Notes: generated by a model from the letters alone, not told the origin. Positions 8,462 through 18,582 are shown, counted from the stretch's first letter. The stretch is DNA of 64,000 bases from Salipiger bermudensis (GCF_020171625.1 NZ_JAIUZY010000003.1:580352-644351), one strand, 5' to 3'. A program made the numbers and translations.

Positions 8462-8899
8462 GCCCGCACCCCAGCTTTCGAAGCAGAACGACGGACAGCC
8501 GGCGATCGAGATCCTCATGCGGATGAGGCGGGCCAGCCACAACGATCGCGCAATCGCTCCGTCAACATGTGCCGACGGACAGACCGGCGCGCCAAGACCG
8601 TCCCGACCTCCTCTCCCGCAGCGAGTGTCCCACGGTGACAGGCCCGACAGCCTGTCGGTGGAGCCGAATTACGTCTTTGCCGAGGGTGGCAAGCGTGCGA
8701 AGGATGCGTATATCGGGCCGCGAGCGCGCCGCCGCACCTTGAAGGCGCACTCACTGCGCCCGACCGGGCGCTGCTGCGGCAGGCCAAACCGGCTGCTCGA
8801 CGCGCTGGCGCCGGGCACCATCACGAAGGCGGACCTTCGCGCCAGCCGCGTCTTCCGGGGCGGGCGCGACGCGGACCGCGCGCAAAGGGAGACATGCGC
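8462..8899. other. Gene-poor gap between dctM and rpe
   Basis: 438 bp. Both strands have open frames (for example 8517-8903 plus) but these are Arg-rich translations of GC-rich DNA without ribosome sites. A 7-bp stem (CCGACAG-c-CTGTCGG) lies near 8644-8658. No tRNA or known RNA motif was seen. The rpe promoter should be here. Confidence 0.45.
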
Positions 8900-9601
8900 A
8901 TGAGCTTCGACCGTTCGATCAAGATCGCTCCGTCGATCCTGTCGGCAGATTTCGCCAATTTCGGCGCCGAGATCCGCGCCATCGAGGCGCAGGGCGCCGA
9001 CTGGGTCCATGTCGACGTGATGGACGGGCATTTCGTGCCCAACCTGACCTTCGGCCCGCCGGCGGTGAAGGCGTTCCGCCCGCATGTGAAGACCTTCATG
9101 GACGTGCACCTCATGATCGCCCCGGTCGACCCCTATATCGAGGCCTATGCCGAGGCGGGCGCCGACATGATCACCGCCCATGTCGAGGCAGGACCGCACA
9201 TTCACCGCACCCTTCAGGCGATCCGCGCGCAGGGCGTGAAGGCCGGTGTGGTGCTCAACCCCGGCACCCCGGCCGAGGCCGTGGCCGATGTGCTCGACCT
9301 CTGCGACATGGTGCTGATCATGACCGTGAACCCCGGCTTCGGCGGTCAGAAGTTCATCCATTCCGGCGTCGAGAAGACCCGCAAGGTGCGCCAGATGATC
9401 GGCGATCGCCCGATCCACATCCAGATCGACGGCGGCATCACGCCCGAGACCGCGCCGCTGGTGGTCGAGGCCGGGGCCGATGTTCTGGTCGCGGGTTCCG
9501 CCGTGTTCAAGGGCGGCTCGGTCGACACGCCCGAGGTCTACGGCGAGAACATGCGCGCCATCCGCGAGGCCGCCGAAGGCGCCCGCGTGAAGGCGGCCTG
9601 A
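8900..9601 (+). CDS. rpe: Ribulose-phosphate 3-epimerase
   Basis: A 233-aa TIM-barrel enzyme that interconverts ribulose 5-phosphate and xylulose 5-phosphate in the cytoplasm (pentose phosphate and Calvin pathways). All signatures are present: [10 protein letters not shown] at 9-18, the metal-ligand block [37 protein letters not shown] and QIDGGI, with VAGSAVF near the end. I prefer the second ATG (8900) because GGGAG at 8887-8891 is 8 nt from it but only 2 nt from the ATG at 8894. It is followed 3 bp later by a thioredoxin-like gene and then gph, which together suggest a carbon-metabolism unit. Confidence 0.96.
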   Translation: MSFDRSIKIAPSILSADFANFGAEIRAIEAQGADWVHVDVMDGHFVPNLTFGPPAVKAFRPHVKTFMDVHLMIAPVDPYIEAYAEAGADMITAHVEAGPHIHRTLQAIRAQGVKAGVVLNPGTPAEAVADVLDLCDMVLIMTVNPGFGGQKFIHSGVEKTRKVRQMIGDRPIHIQIDGGITPETAPLVVEAGADVLVAGSAVFKGGSVDTPEVYGENMRAIREAAEGARVKAA

Positions 9602-9604
9602 GCC

Positions 9605-10159
9605 ATGCCGGTCGTCCCGCCCCTCTGCGATTTCGGACGGCCCGCGCCCGGCTTCTCGCTGCCGGACACGGACGGCCGGACCCATACGTTGCGCGACATC
9701 GCAGGGCCAAAGGGCACGCTGGTGATGCTCATCTGCAACCATTGCCCCTACGTGCTCGCGGTGCTCGACCGGATCATCCGCGATGCCCGTGACCTGCAGG
9801 CCCTCGGCATCGGCGTCGTGGCGATCAGCGCCAACGATGCCGAGGCCTACCCGCAGGACAGCTTCGAGAACATGCGGGCGATGGCGGCGAAGAAGGGCTT
9901 TCCCTTCCCCTATCTCTACGACGAAGAACAGGGCGTGGCCCGCGCCTATGGTGCGGCCTGCACGCCGGATTTCTTCGGCTACGACGCCGCCGGCGGGCTG
10001 CAGTATCGCGGCCGGCTCGACGCCTCGCGCCGGGAGGCCGGCCCGGCCGATCTGCGCCGCGACCTCTTTGAGGCGATGAAACAGGTCGCCGAGACCGGGC
10101 ACGGACCGGCGGAGCAGATCCCCTCCATGGGCTGCTCGATCAAGTGGAAGCCCAACTGA
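9605..10159 (+). CDS. Thioredoxin-family (AhpC/TSA-like) protein
   Basis: A 184-aa cytoplasmic protein with a thioredoxin fold. Residues 9-20 (DFGRPAPGFSLP) are the peroxiredoxin-type entry strand, and the redox motif CNHCPY (C44, C47) replaces the usual CGPC. This CNHCPY type is a widespread but poorly characterised family related to alkyl hydroperoxide reductases. Later blocks include ISANDAEAYPQDSFENM and GAACTPDFFGYD with the cis-Pro (TPDFF). It starts 3 bp after rpe and its stop overlaps no gene; gph begins 41 bp later, so the three probably form one operon. It has no signal peptide. The physiological substrate is unknown. Confidence 0.85.
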   Translation: MPVVPPLCDFGRPAPGFSLPDTDGRTHTLRDIAGPKGTLVMLICNHCPYVLAVLDRIIRDARDLQALGIGVVAISANDAEAYPQDSFENMRAMAAKKGFPFPYLYDEEQGVARAYGAACTPDFFGYDAAGGLQYRGRLDASRREAGPADLRRDLFEAMKQVAETGHGPAEQIPSMGCSIKWKPN

Positions 10160-10200
10160 CCGACGCGCCCGCCCTGCGCCAAGCCAAGGAAGGACAGCCC

Positions 10201-10878
10201 ATGACCGCGTCCCGCACCGCCCTGATCTTCGACCTCGACGGCACGCTGATCGACAGCGCCCCCGACCTGCACATCGCGACCAACCTCGTGCTGTGCGACG
10301 AGGGCCTGCCCGAGATCACCTTCGAGCAGACGCGCAGCTTCATCGGCAAGGGGGCGGCCAACCTGATCAGCCGCGTCATGGCGGCGGTCGGACTGGGCGA
10401 GAACCCTGACGACCATGCCCGCCTGCTTGCCAAGTTCATGGCCCATTACGAGGGCGAACCCGCCAACACCGTGCTCTATCCCGGCGTGGTCGACGCGCTG
10501 GCACGGCTCGAGGCGGCGGGGCATCCGATGGGGCTTTGTACCAACAAGCCCGACGCGCCCACGCGCATCGCGCTGCGCCATTTCGGCCTCGACCGGTTCA
10601 TACAGGCCGTCGCAAGCGGCGACACCCTGCCTCAGCGCAAGCCCGATCCGGCGCCCCTGCAGCACGTGGCCCGCGCCCTCGGCGCCAGCCGGGCGCTCTA
10701 TATCGGCGACAGCGAGGTCGATGCCGAGACCGCCCGGCGCGCCGGGCTGCCCTTCGCGCTCTATACCGAGGGCTACCGCAAGACACCGGTCTCGGAACTC
10801 TACCACACCTATGTCTTCGACCATTTCGACCAGCTGCCGGACATCGTGGCGCGCCACGGCCCCTCCGTCGAGGCGTGA
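10201..10878 (+). CDS. gph: Phosphoglycolate phosphatase (HAD family)
   Basis: A 225-aa HAD-superfamily hydrolase that removes phosphate from 2-phosphoglycolate, the product of the Rubisco oxygenase reaction or of DNA repair. Motif I DLDGTLIDS has the nucleophile D11 and acid D13. Motif II is CTNKP near 115, motif III RKPDP and motif IV YIGDSEVDAETARRAG. The start at 10201 follows AAGGAAGG. The link to rpe two genes upstream supports the assignment, since gph and rpe are often adjacent. A related sugar-phosphate phosphatase is the main alternative. Confidence 0.88.
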   Translation: MTASRTALIFDLDGTLIDSAPDLHIATNLVLCDEGLPEITFEQTRSFIGKGAANLISRVMAAVGLGENPDDHARLLAKFMAHYEGEPANTVLYPGVVDALARLEAAGHPMGLCTNKPDAPTRIALRHFGLDRFIQAVASGDTLPQRKPDPAPLQHVARALGASRALYIGDSEVDAETARRAGLPFALYTEGYRKTPVSELYHTYVFDHFDQLPDIVARHGPSVEA

Positions 10879-11293
10879 GCGCGCCGCTCCCGTCGGTCAT
10901 CTGCCATATTCCCGGCGCGCGCTGGACGGGACGGCCGTGGCACGGCGTGCACCGTTAGAACCCCTCAGTGAGCGTTGGTGAGGCCGTCACCAGCGCTCGC
11001 GGGCTCGCGTCCGAGCGTATGCGCGGCAGAGGGCGCGGACCTCGCTCTGCCGGTTAGGCTTTCGCCCTCGTCCGGGAACAAGCGCGCCGCTGACCATCGT
11101 GCCGAGCACGCGCCCCCGGCCAGAAATGTTGCCCGCCCCGCCCCACCTGCTTTGCCGGTAGGAGACCCGGCGACCGCGCCCTCGGGTCGCTGTAACCTTC
11201 CCCACCGGAAAGTCATTTGACGCCGGCCATAAGCCGTTGCCATAAGCTTTGGAAAACTTGGCAAAACACCGCAGTGACCCCGGAGGATCCCAG
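10879..11293. other. Intergenic region between gph and the YnjB-type gene
   Basis: 415 bp with no supported gene. It contains the hairpin at 10971-10997 and then a GC-rich stretch. I looked for a thiamine-type riboswitch before the transporter genes and did not see its conserved elements. Confidence 0.45.
10971..10997 (+). terminator. Hairpin downstream of gph
   Basis: AGCGTTGGTGA (10971-10981) pairs with TCACCAGCGCT (10987-10997) with one G-U wobble and a GGCCG loop. It lies 93 bp after gph with no T-run, so it is a possible rather than certain terminator. Confidence 0.4.
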
Positions 11294-12496
11294 ATGAAAC
11301 CCATGCTTGCCGCCGCAGCCCTCGCGGCCGCGCTCGCCATGCCGGCCCTGGCCGATCCCGATCCCACCGACTGGGACGCGGTGACCGCCGAGGCGCAGGG
11401 CCAGACCGTGTACTGGAACGCCTGGGGCGGCTCCGACACCACCAACGACTTCATCGCCTGGATCGGCGAGCAGGCCGCCGAACAGGGCGTGACGGTCGAA
11501 CACGTGAAGCTCTCCGACACCGCAGAGGCGGTGAGCCGGGTGCTGGCCGAGAAGACCGCCGGCAAGGACGAGGGCGGTGCGATCGACCTCATCTGGATCA
11601 ACGGCGAGAACTTCGCCTCGATGAAGGAGCAGGACCTGCTGTTCGGGCCGTGGGCCGAGGCGCTGCCCAACCGCGCCCTGACCGATCCCGAGAACACCGC
11701 CCTCACCGCGGATTTCACCGTTCCGACCGAGGGCATGGAAAGCCCGTGGGGCATGGCGCAGCTGGTGTTCTACCACGACAGCGCCCGCCTCGCCGAGCCG
11801 CCGCGCACCATGCCCACGCTGCTGGCGTGGACGCAGGCCAATCCCGGCCGTTTCACCTTTCCGCAGCCGCCCGATTTCCTTGGCGCGACCTTCCTGAAAC
11901 AGGCGCTGATCGCGTTCTCGCCCGACATGATGGCCCTCGAGGGGCCGGTCGAGGACGCCGATTACGAGGCCACCACCGCGCCGCTCTGGGCCTTCATGGA
12001 CGAGCTGACGCCGAACCTCTGGCGGCAGGGCCGGGCCTACCCGCAGAACGGCGCGCGGATGCTGCAGCTGATGGCCGACAACGAGATCGATATCGGCTTC
12101 GACTTCAACCCCAACGCCGCCTCCAACGCCATCGCCAAGGGCCAGCTGCCCGACACCGTGCGTAGCCATGTGCTCGACGGCGGCACGCTGGGCAATGCGA
12201 GCTTCGTCGCCATCCCCTACAACGCCAACGCCAAGGCCGGCGCCATGGTGGTGGCCAACATCCTGCTCTCGCCCGAGGCGCAGGCCCGCATGGCCGACCC
12301 GGAGGTCTGGGGCCTCGGCACCGTGCTCGACGTGACCTCGCTCGAGCCGGAGCAGCTGCTGCTCTTCGACCGCATCGAGTTCGGCCCGGCGACGCTGTCG
12401 CCCGAGGAACTGGGCGAGATCCTGCCCGAGCCGCACCCGTCGTGGATGGTCAAGCTCGAGGAGGACTGGACCGCGCGCTACGGCGTCGCGCAATAA
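11294..12496 (+). CDS. ynjB: ABC transporter substrate-binding protein, YnjB type
   Basis: A 400-aa periplasmic binding protein. The signal peptide is MKPMLAAAALAAALAMPALA (cleavage near 20). The mature start DWDAVTAEAQGQTVYWNAWGG and the block DLIWINGENFASMKEQDLLFGPWAE are characteristic of the YnjB family. So are GMAQLVFYHDSA and the PYNANAKAGAMVVANILLSPEAQ stretch (shown here in short form). The ATG at 11294 follows GGAGGATCC. It is the first gene of a ynjBCD-like operon. The family's ligand has not been established to my knowledge, so no substrate is given. Confidence 0.85.
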   Translation: MKPMLAAAALAAALAMPALADPDPTDWDAVTAEAQGQTVYWNAWGGSDTTNDFIAWIGEQAAEQGVTVEHVKLSDTAEAVSRVLAEKTAGKDEGGAIDLIWINGENFASMKEQDLLFGPWAEALPNRALTDPENTALTADFTVPTEGMESPWGMAQLVFYHDSARLAEPPRTMPTLLAWTQANPGRFTFPQPPDFLGATFLKQALIAFSPDMMALEGPVEDADYEATTAPLWAFMDELTPNLWRQGRAYPQNGARMLQLMADNEIDIGFDFNPNAASNAIAKGQLPDTVRSHVLDGGTLGNASFVAIPYNANAKAGAMVVANILLSPEAQARMADPEVWGLGTVLDVTSLEPEQLLLFDRIEFGPATLSPEELGEILPEPHPSWMVKLEEDWTARYGVAQ

Positions 12497-12499
12497 TTC

Positions 12500-14182
12500 A
12501 TGTCGCTGCTACGGCGCGCCCCGGCCCTGACGCTGCTGGTCATGCTTGGGCCGGTCTGTGCCGGGCTGGCGGGCACGGTGCTGCCCGCCTTCGGCATCAT
12601 GCCGGCGCTGGGAGGTATCGAGCCGGGGCTGACGCCGGTTTCCGAGCTCGCCGCTTGGCCGGGCCTGCCACGCGCCGTGGCACTGAGCGTGGGCACCGGA
12701 CTTGGCGCCACGCTGCTGGCGCTGGCCCTCACCACGCTGATCTGCGCCGGCTGGCAGGGCACCCGGGCGTTTCGCTGGCTCGAACGGGTGCTGTCCCCGC
12801 TTCTGTCGGTGCCGCACGCCGCCGCGGCCTTCGGACTCGCCTTCCTGATCGCCCCCTCGGGTTGGATCGCCCGCGCGCTGGCGCAGCTTCTGGGATGGGA
12901 GCGTCCGCCCGATCTGCTGATCCTGCAGGACCCGTGGGGGCTGTCGCTGATCGCCGGGCTGCTGGTGAAGGAGCTGCCTTTCCTGCTGCTGATGACGCTG
13001 GCCGCCCTGCCGGCGCTGCGGCCGGGCCAGAGCCTCGCCACCGCGCGCAGCCTGGGCTACGGGCGCAGCGCCGGCTGGCTCAAGACGGTGTTTCCCCGGC
13101 TCTACCCGCAGATCCGCCTGCCGGTCTACGCGGTGCTGGCCTTCTCGATGAGCGTGGTCGACGTGGCGCTGATCCTCGGACCGAACACGCCGCCGACGCT
13201 GGCGGTGCAGGTGCTGCGCTGGATGAACGACCCCGACCTCGCGCTGCGTATGCGCGGCGCGGCAGGCGCGATACTGCAACTGCTGCTGACGCTGGGCGCG
13301 CTGGGTCTCTGGCGTCTGGGCGAGGCTGTCGTGGCGCGGCTCGGGCGGGCCTGGATCGAGGCCGGAGGCCGCGCCCAGCGCGACGCACCACTGCGCGCGC
13401 TCTCCTTCGGGGCGGGCGCACTGTCGGCGCTGGCGATCATCCTTGGCCTCGCGGCACTCGGCGCGTGGTCGGTGGCGGGGTTCTGGGGCTTTCCCGCGAT
13501 GCTGCCCGACGCCATCACCGCCACAAGCTGGATGAAGCAGGGGCCGCAGTTGCTCTCCCCCGCGGGAGACACCGCGCTGATCGCGCTGGTCGCGACCGGC
13601 GTGGCGCTGGCACTGGTGCTGGCCTGCCTCGAGGCGGAGCACCGCTTCGGGCTGCGGCCCTCGGCGCGGGCGCTCTGGCTGCTCTACCTGCCGCTCATCG
13701 TGCCGCAGATCGCCTTCCTGCCGGGGCTGCAGATCCTCGCGCTGGTGGCCGGGGTCGACGGCACCATCACCGCCGTGATCGCCGCGCACGTGATCTTCGT
13801 GCTGCCTTACGTGTTCCTGTCGCTGGCCGACCCCTATCGCGGCTGGGACGTTCGCCACGCCACCGTGGGCCACGCGCTGGGGGCCGGCCCGGCGCGGGTG
13901 TTCTGGCGGCTGCGCCTGCCGATGCTGCTGCGCCCGGTGCTGACCGCCGTGGCGGTGGGCTGCGCGGTTTCGGTCGGGCAGTTCCTGCCGACGCTGCTGC
14001 TTGGCGGCGGTCGGGTGCAGACGCTGACCACCGAGGCGGTGGCGCTGGCCTCCGGCGGGGCGCGGCGGGTGATCGGCGTTACCGCGCTGGCCCAGACCGC
14101 GAGCGCCTTCCTGCCCTTCGCGCTGGCGCTGCTGATCCCGGCTCTGGTCTGGCGCAACCGGAAAGGACTGAGACATGGCTGA
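12500..14182 (+). CDS. ynjC: ABC transporter fused permease, YnjC type
   Basis: A 560-aa inner-membrane protein with two tandem permease halves, as in YnjC, rather than two separate genes. About 12 hydrophobic segments can be seen. The first half has its coupling EAA-like loop near 170-200 (RSLGYGRSAGWLKTVFPRL) and the second near 445-470 (HALGAGPARVFWRLRLPML). Both contact the ATPase. It begins 3 bp after the binding-protein stop and overlaps the ATPase start by 8 bp, so the three genes are co-translated. It moves the unknown YnjB ligand across the membrane. Confidence 0.85.
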   Translation: MSLLRRAPALTLLVMLGPVCAGLAGTVLPAFGIMPALGGIEPGLTPVSELAAWPGLPRAVALSVGTGLGATLLALALTTLICAGWQGTRAFRWLERVLSPLLSVPHAAAAFGLAFLIAPSGWIARALAQLLGWERPPDLLILQDPWGLSLIAGLLVKELPFLLLMTLAALPALRPGQSLATARSLGYGRSAGWLKTVFPRLYPQIRLPVYAVLAFSMSVVDVALILGPNTPPTLAVQVLRWMNDPDLALRMRGAAGAILQLLLTLGALGLWRLGEAVVARLGRAWIEAGGRAQRDAPLRALSFGAGALSALAIILGLAALGAWSVAGFWGFPAMLPDAITATSWMKQGPQLLSPAGDTALIALVATGVALALVLACLEAEHRFGLRPSARALWLLYLPLIVPQIAFLPGLQILALVAGVDGTITAVIAAHVIFVLPYVFLSLADPYRGWDVRHATVGHALGAGPARVFWRLRLPMLLRPVLTAVAVGCAVSVGQFLPTLLLGGGRVQTLTTEAVALASGGARRVIGVTALAQTASAFLPFALALLIPALVWRNRKGLRHG

Positions 14183-14813
14183 CGGGCTGAGGCTCGACAC
14201 GCTCGAGATCCGCCTTGGCGGGCGCGTGATGGTGGCGCTCGACGCGCATGTGGCGCCGGGCGAGGTGCTCACCGTGATGGGGCCCTCCGGCTCGGGCAAG
14301 TCGACGCTGCTGGCGGCGATCACCGGCGCGCTCGATCCGGCCTTCGCGCTGTCGGGCCGTATCCTGCTCGATGGCGAGGACGTCACCGCCCTGCCGACCG
14401 AACGGCGGCGCATCGGCATCCTGTTTCAGGACGAGTTGCTGTTCCCGCATCTCTCGGTGGGCGGCAACCTCGCCTTCGGCCTGCCGCCTTCGCTGCGTGG
14501 CCGGGCAGCCCGGCGCGCGCGCATCGAACGTGCCTTGCAGGAGATCGGCCTCGAAGGCTTTGCGCGCCGCGATCCGGCGACACTGTCGGGCGGGCAGAAG
14601 GCGAGGGTGGCGCTGATGCGCACGCTTCTGGCCGAGCCCCGCGCGCTGCTGCTCGACGAGCCTTTCTCACGCCTCGATGCGGCGCGGCGCGGCCAGGTCC
14701 GCGAGCTGGTCTTCGCCCGCGCCAAGGCCCAGCGCCTGCCGGTGCTTCTGGTGACCCACGACCGCGAGGATGCCGCTGCCTCGGGCGGCGCGGTGATCGA
14801 GCTGGACGCCTGA
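14175..14813 (+). CDS. ynjD: ABC transporter ATPase, YnjD type
   Basis: A 212-aa nucleotide-binding protein of the importer. Walker A is GPSGSGKST at 36-44, the Q-loop is ILFQDELLFPHLSV near 83-96, the signature is LSGGQKARVAL and Walker B is ALLLDEPFSRLD, with the switch histidine in LLVTHD. The chain is shorter than typical (no C-terminal regulatory domain), as in YnjD. It overlaps the permease end by 8 bp. It powers uptake by the YnjBC components. Confidence 0.88.
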   Translation: MADGLRLDTLEIRLGGRVMVALDAHVAPGEVLTVMGPSGSGKSTLLAAITGALDPAFALSGRILLDGEDVTALPTERRRIGILFQDELLFPHLSVGGNLAFGLPPSLRGRAARRARIERALQEIGLEGFARRDPATLSGGQKARVALMRTLLAEPRALLLDEPFSRLDAARRGQVRELVFARAKAQRLPVLLVTHDREDAAASGGAVIELDA

Positions 14814-14821
14814 ACGCGCCC

Positions 14822-15292
14822 TCAGGAGGCGCGCTTGAGACGGTCCTCGAGCGCCTTGGCGTACTCGGCCATCTTCACCCGGAAGCGCTTTTCGATGCCC
14901 GACTTGCCGAGCTTCATCGACTGCACCATCAGCCGCGCCGAGAGCGTCTTGGGCAGCAGTTCGATCTTCATCCCGACGCGCGTGCGGCTGCGCGACAAGG
15001 CCACGAAGTCGATCTGCGTCACGACCTCGAGCCCGCCGGACACCGCGCGATAGCTGAGCGCGTTAGGCGGATCGTACTCCGTCAGCGTGACATCGGCGGT
15101 GCGGGTCTTGCCGCGGAAGCCGAAGGTCGCCTGCCAGCTCATGCCCCGGGCCGTGCCGGCCCCGCCCTCGGAGGTGCGGCGGGCGTCGATGCCGCGGCGC
15201 ATGACCTGACGCTCGATCTGATCGAAGTCGGTGGCCTGTGCAAAGACCTGCTCGAGCGGCGCCTCGATGTCCTCGCGGGTGGTGAATTCCAT
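14822..15292 (-). CDS. SRPBCC-family protein
   Basis: A 156-aa cytoplasmic protein of the START/SRPBCC fold, which forms a hydrophobic ligand pocket. It begins MEFTTREDIEAPLEQVFAQ, the usual first strand and helix of the polyketide-cyclase-like branch. It continues with TLTEYDPPNALSYRAVSGGLE and a long basic C-terminal helix (KFRVKMAEYAKALEDRLKR-like). The biochemical role is unknown. It converges on the ynjD stop with 8 bp between them, and lies near nudC on the same strand, 50 bp apart. Confidence 0.75.
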   Translation of the reverse strand: MEFTTREDIEAPLEQVFAQATDFDQIERQVMRRGIDARRTSEGGAGTARGMSWQATFGFRGKTRTADVTLTEYDPPNALSYRAVSGGLEVVTQIDFVALSRSRTRVGMKIELLPKTLSARLMVQSMKLGKSGIEKRFRVKMAEYAKALEDRLKRAS

Positions 15293-15342
15293 CTGCTCTC
15301 TGCCCCGTTCTGCCCGTGGGTGTGTTGGCGGTCAGTCTTGCC

Positions 15343-16302
15343 TCAATCCAGCCGGTCCGCAAGCCAGTTGCGCAGCAGGAAATTCGCGATAGAGCCGCGC
15401 CTTGCCGGCTGCAGGGCGGGGTTCGAGCCGTCGAAGGCGGCGGCCAGCTCCTCGCGGCTGACCCAGGCCGCGGTCTCGATCTCGCTGGGATCGATCTCGA
15501 TCTCCTCGCTCTCGGCCTCGCCATGGCAGCCGATCATCAGCGAGGCCGGGAACGGCCAGGGCTGGCTGGCGAGGTAGCGCACCGCGCCCACCTTGATGCC
15601 GGCCTCCTCGACCACCTCGCGGCGCACCGCCGCCTCCAGCGTCTCTCCCGGCTCCACGAAGCCCGCGAGGCAGGAGAACATACCCTCCGGCCACCCCGGC
15701 GAGCGGCCCAGCAGGCAGGCATTGCCGCGGGTGATCAGCATGATCACCACCGGGTCGGTGCGCGGGAAATGGTGGGCGCCGCAGGACGGGCAGATGCGCT
15801 GCCAGCCGGCCATGAACACCTCGCTCGGCGTGCCGCAGCGGGCACAGAAGCCGTGGCTCTGGTGCCAGCCGAAGAGCGCGCGGGCGGTGGCGCCAAGCTC
15901 GGCGTCGCGCGGGGTGAGCTGGGTCAGCAGCGCCCGCAGCTCGACGAACTGCGCCCCCGGACAGGCCGGATGGGTCTGCTCGGTGCTGTCGAGGAAACCG
16001 CCCTCGCCGGGCGCCGCGCCCTCCGGCTCCCAGCCCGAGATGTCATGCGAGAAGATCGCGCCCTCCTCGTCCCGGCCAAGGAACAGCGGCTCCCCACGCG
16101 CCTCTGCCAGCACCGGGTGATCCAGCGGCAGGCGGCAAAGGCCGGCGCCGTCCTGACGCATCAGCACCTTGCCCCGCCAGATCAGGATCGTGCGCGCCCC
16201 GGGGGCCTGCATCAGCGCCGCCAGTGCCGGGATGTCGCCGCGCAGCTCCGCCGCCCGGTCGAGCCCGGATCCGCCGAATGTCACCTCTTCCGCATGTCTC
16301 AT
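15343..16302 (-). CDS. nudC: NAD(P)H pyrophosphatase / RNA-decapping Nudix enzyme NudC
   Basis: A 319-aa enzyme that cleaves NADH to NMNH and AMP and can remove NAD caps from RNA. The zinc site is C153, C156, C171, C174 (CARC and CPSC). The Nudix box GX5EX7REUXEEXGU spans about 214-236 (GFVEPGE, then REVVEEAG). The NADH-specific SQPWPFPAS motif is at 246-254, which separates NudC from other Nudix proteins. The start at 16302 gives MRHAEEVTFGG; its ribosome site is weak, and a longer start at 16416 reads Gly/Pro-rich upstream DNA. It is transcribed away from cpdB. Confidence 0.95.
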   Translation of the reverse strand: MRHAEEVTFGGSGLDRAAELRGDIPALAALMQAPGARTILIWRGKVLMRQDGAGLCRLPLDHPVLAEARGEPLFLGRDEEGAIFSHDISGWEPEGAAPGEGGFLDSTEQTHPACPGAQFVELRALLTQLTPRDAELGATARALFGWHQSHGFCARCGTPSEVFMAGWQRICPSCGAHHFPRTDPVVIMLITRGNACLLGRSPGWPEGMFSCLAGFVEPGETLEAAVRREVVEEAGIKVGAVRYLASQPWPFPASLMIGCHGEAESEEIEIDPSEIETAAWVSREELAAAFDGSNPALQPARRGSIANFLLRNWLADRLD

Positions 16303-16599
16303 GGTCGCCCTGCCCCTGTCTTGCATCGCACCTGGCCCAGCCGGCCCATGGCGGGCCTGCCCGATCGGCCCCGGCCCTGACGGCCCGATGGCCCGCCCGT
16401 GGCACATCCGCGGCAACCGCCAGTCGGTGCACGGAATTCCATGACATGCCCGCCGCGACGTGGCAAACCTGTTTCCCGGGAGCGCTTCCCCAACGGAAGC
16501 CTCTTCCGAAGGTTGAGTCCGGGCGTTTTGTCTTCTCGTGTGATCTTGCTGTTGGAAAACTGGACTAAGAGCGAATCATCTATAAGCAGGAGAGCCCCA

Positions 16600-18576
16600 A
16601 TGGCCCGTTTCCAACCTTCCGAACTCACCCGCCGTTCGTTCCTGGCGGGCACAGCCGCGGGCTCCGCCTTGATCGCACTGCACCCATATTCCGCCCGAGC
16701 CGCTGCCAATCAGGCGCATCTGCGGATCATGGAAACCACCGATCTGCACGTGCACGTGATGCCGTATGACTATTATTCCGACAAGCCGGTCGACACGGTC
16801 GGCCTGTCGCGCACCGCGACGCTGATCAACGGGGTGCGCGCCGAGGCGACCAACTCCATGCTGCTCGACAATGGCGACTTCCTGCAGGGCAACCCGATGG
16901 GCGATTACGTCGCCTACGAGCGCGGCATGAAGGAAGGCGACACCCACCCGGTGATCGACGCGATGAACGCCGTCGGCTTCGATGCCGCCACCATCGGCAA
17001 TCACGAGTTCAACTACGGGCTCGACTTCCTGATGAAATCCACCGCCGGGGCGCAGTTCCCCGTGGTGCTGGCCAACGTCTCCAAGAGCCTCGGCGCCAAC
17101 CCGCGCGAGGACGAGACGCTCTACAAGCCCTACGTCATCCTCGAGCGTCAGCTCACCGACGGGGCCGGCAACAGCCACCCGATCAGGGTCGGCGTGATCG
17201 GCTTCACCCCGCCGCAGGTGATGAACTGGGACCGCAAGCATCTCGAGGGCAACGTTCAGGCCCGCGACATCGTCGAGACCGCCCGCGCCTGGGTGCCGCA
17301 GATCGTCGAGGAAGGCGCCGATATCGTCATCGCGCTGAGCCATTCCGGTATCGGCTCGGCCAATCACGAGGACGGCATGGAGAACGCCTCGGTGCCGCTC
17401 GCGGGCGTGGACGGCATCGACGCGGTGATGACCGGGCACAGCCACCTCGTCTTCCCCTCGCCGACCTATGCCGATTTCGACGCCGTCGACGCCGCGGCCG
17501 GCACGATCCACGGCAAGCCCGCGGTGATGGGCGGGTTCTGGGGCTCGCATATGGGTCTCATCGACCTGCTGCTCGAGCGCGACGGCGCGGGCTGGCGCGT
17601 GGTCTCGGCGACCACCGAGGCGCGGCCCATCGCCGAACGCAACGAGGACCGCTCGGTCACCGCGCTGGTCGAGGATGCGCCCGAGGTCGTGGCCTCGGTC
17701 GAACAGGCGCATGACGAGACGCTGGCCTATGTGCGCCGCGCCGTCGGCAAGACCTCGGCGCCGCTCTACAGCTATTTCGCGCTGGTGGCGGACGACCCGT
17801 CCGTACAGATCGTGTCGAACGCACAGACCTGGTATATCGAGCAGATGCTCAAGGGGACCGAGCACGAGGGGCTGCCGATCCTCTCGGCGGCAGCGCCGTT
17901 CAAGGCCGGCGGCCGCGGCGGGCCGGAGTATTACACCGACGTGCCCGCGGGCGACATCGCGATCAAGAACGTCGCCGACCTCTACCTCTACCCCAACACC
18001 GTGCGCGCGGTGAAGGTGACCGGCGCCCAGCTCAAGGACTGGCTCGAGCGCTCGGCGGGGATGTTCAACCGGATCGAGCCCGGCGCGCAGGACGCGCCCC
18101 TGCTGAACCCCGATTTCCCGAGCTACAATTTCGACGTGATCGACGGGGTGAGCTACCGGATCGACCTGTCGCAGCCCTCGAAATTCGATTCTGATGGCGC
18201 GGTCGTGGCCCCCGAGGCCAACCGCATCACCGACCTGACCTCCGACGGCGCGCCGGTGACCGAGGACATGGAGTTCGTCATCGCCACCAACAACTACCGC
18301 GCCTCCGGCGGCGGCAGCTTCCCCGGCACCGGCGACACCATCATCTTCGAGGGCCCCGACACCAACCGCGACGTCATCGTGCGCTACATCGTCGAGCAGG
18401 GCACCATCAACCCGAACGCCGACGGCAACTGGTCCTTCGCCCCCCTGCCCGACACCACCGTGCTGTTCGAGACCGGCCCCGCCGCGCGCGGCTATGTCGA
18501 CAGCGTGCCGGGGCTGAGCCTCGAGGATGCCGGCGACACCGAGGCGGGCTTCGCGCGGTTCCGCATCACGCTGTGA
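16600..18576 (+). CDS. cpdB: 2',3'-cyclic-nucleotide 2'-phosphodiesterase / 3'-nucleotidase
   Basis: A 658-aa periplasmic enzyme that degrades 2',3'-cyclic nucleotides and 3'-nucleotides so that nucleosides can be taken up. It has a Tat-type signal peptide ([18 protein letters not shown] at 10-27). The metallophosphoesterase metal motifs are present: [33 protein letters not shown] and [11 protein letters not shown]. The C-terminal 5'-nucleotidase domain includes the substrate-stacking block [13 protein letters not shown] near 567-580. The ATG at 16600 follows AGCAGGAGAG. CpdB in enterobacteria uses a Sec signal; Tat export is a difference seen here. Confidence 0.93.
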   Translation: MARFQPSELTRRSFLAGTAAGSALIALHPYSARAAANQAHLRIMETTDLHVHVMPYDYYSDKPVDTVGLSRTATLINGVRAEATNSMLLDNGDFLQGNPMGDYVAYERGMKEGDTHPVIDAMNAVGFDAATIGNHEFNYGLDFLMKSTAGAQFPVVLANVSKSLGANPREDETLYKPYVILERQLTDGAGNSHPIRVGVIGFTPPQVMNWDRKHLEGNVQARDIVETARAWVPQIVEEGADIVIALSHSGIGSANHEDGMENASVPLAGVDGIDAVMTGHSHLVFPSPTYADFDAVDAAAGTIHGKPAVMGGFWGSHMGLIDLLLERDGAGWRVVSATTEARPIAERNEDRSVTALVEDAPEVVASVEQAHDETLAYVRRAVGKTSAPLYSYFALVADDPSVQIVSNAQTWYIEQMLKGTEHEGLPILSAAAPFKAGGRGGPEYYTDVPAGDIAIKNVADLYLYPNTVRAVKVTGAQLKDWLERSAGMFNRIEPGAQDAPLLNPDFPSYNFDVIDGVSYRIDLSQPSKFDSDGAVVAPEANRITDLTSDGAPVTEDMEFVIATNNYRASGGGSFPGTGDTIIFEGPDTNRDVIVRYIVEQGTINPNADGNWSFAPLPDTTVLFETGPAARGYVDSVPGLSLEDAGDTEAGFARFRITL

Positions 18577-18582
18577 GCACCG

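Noticed and set aside
8517..8903. Open frame upstream of rpe
   Set aside because: Arg-rich translation with no ribosome site, and overlaps the rpe start region.
8669..10102. 477-aa minus-strand frame
   Set aside because: Covers rpe and the thioredoxin-like gene on the other strand; His/Gly/Asp-rich composition is a shadow.
10879..11293. Possible TPP-type riboswitch before the YnjB gene
   Set aside because: Only a CTCAGTGAG-like fragment was found; the conserved riboswitch helices and motifs were not.
12442..14190. 582-aa frame overlapping the YnjC permease
   Set aside because: Ala/Arg-rich out-of-frame shadow; the 560-aa permease frame has proper membrane segments.
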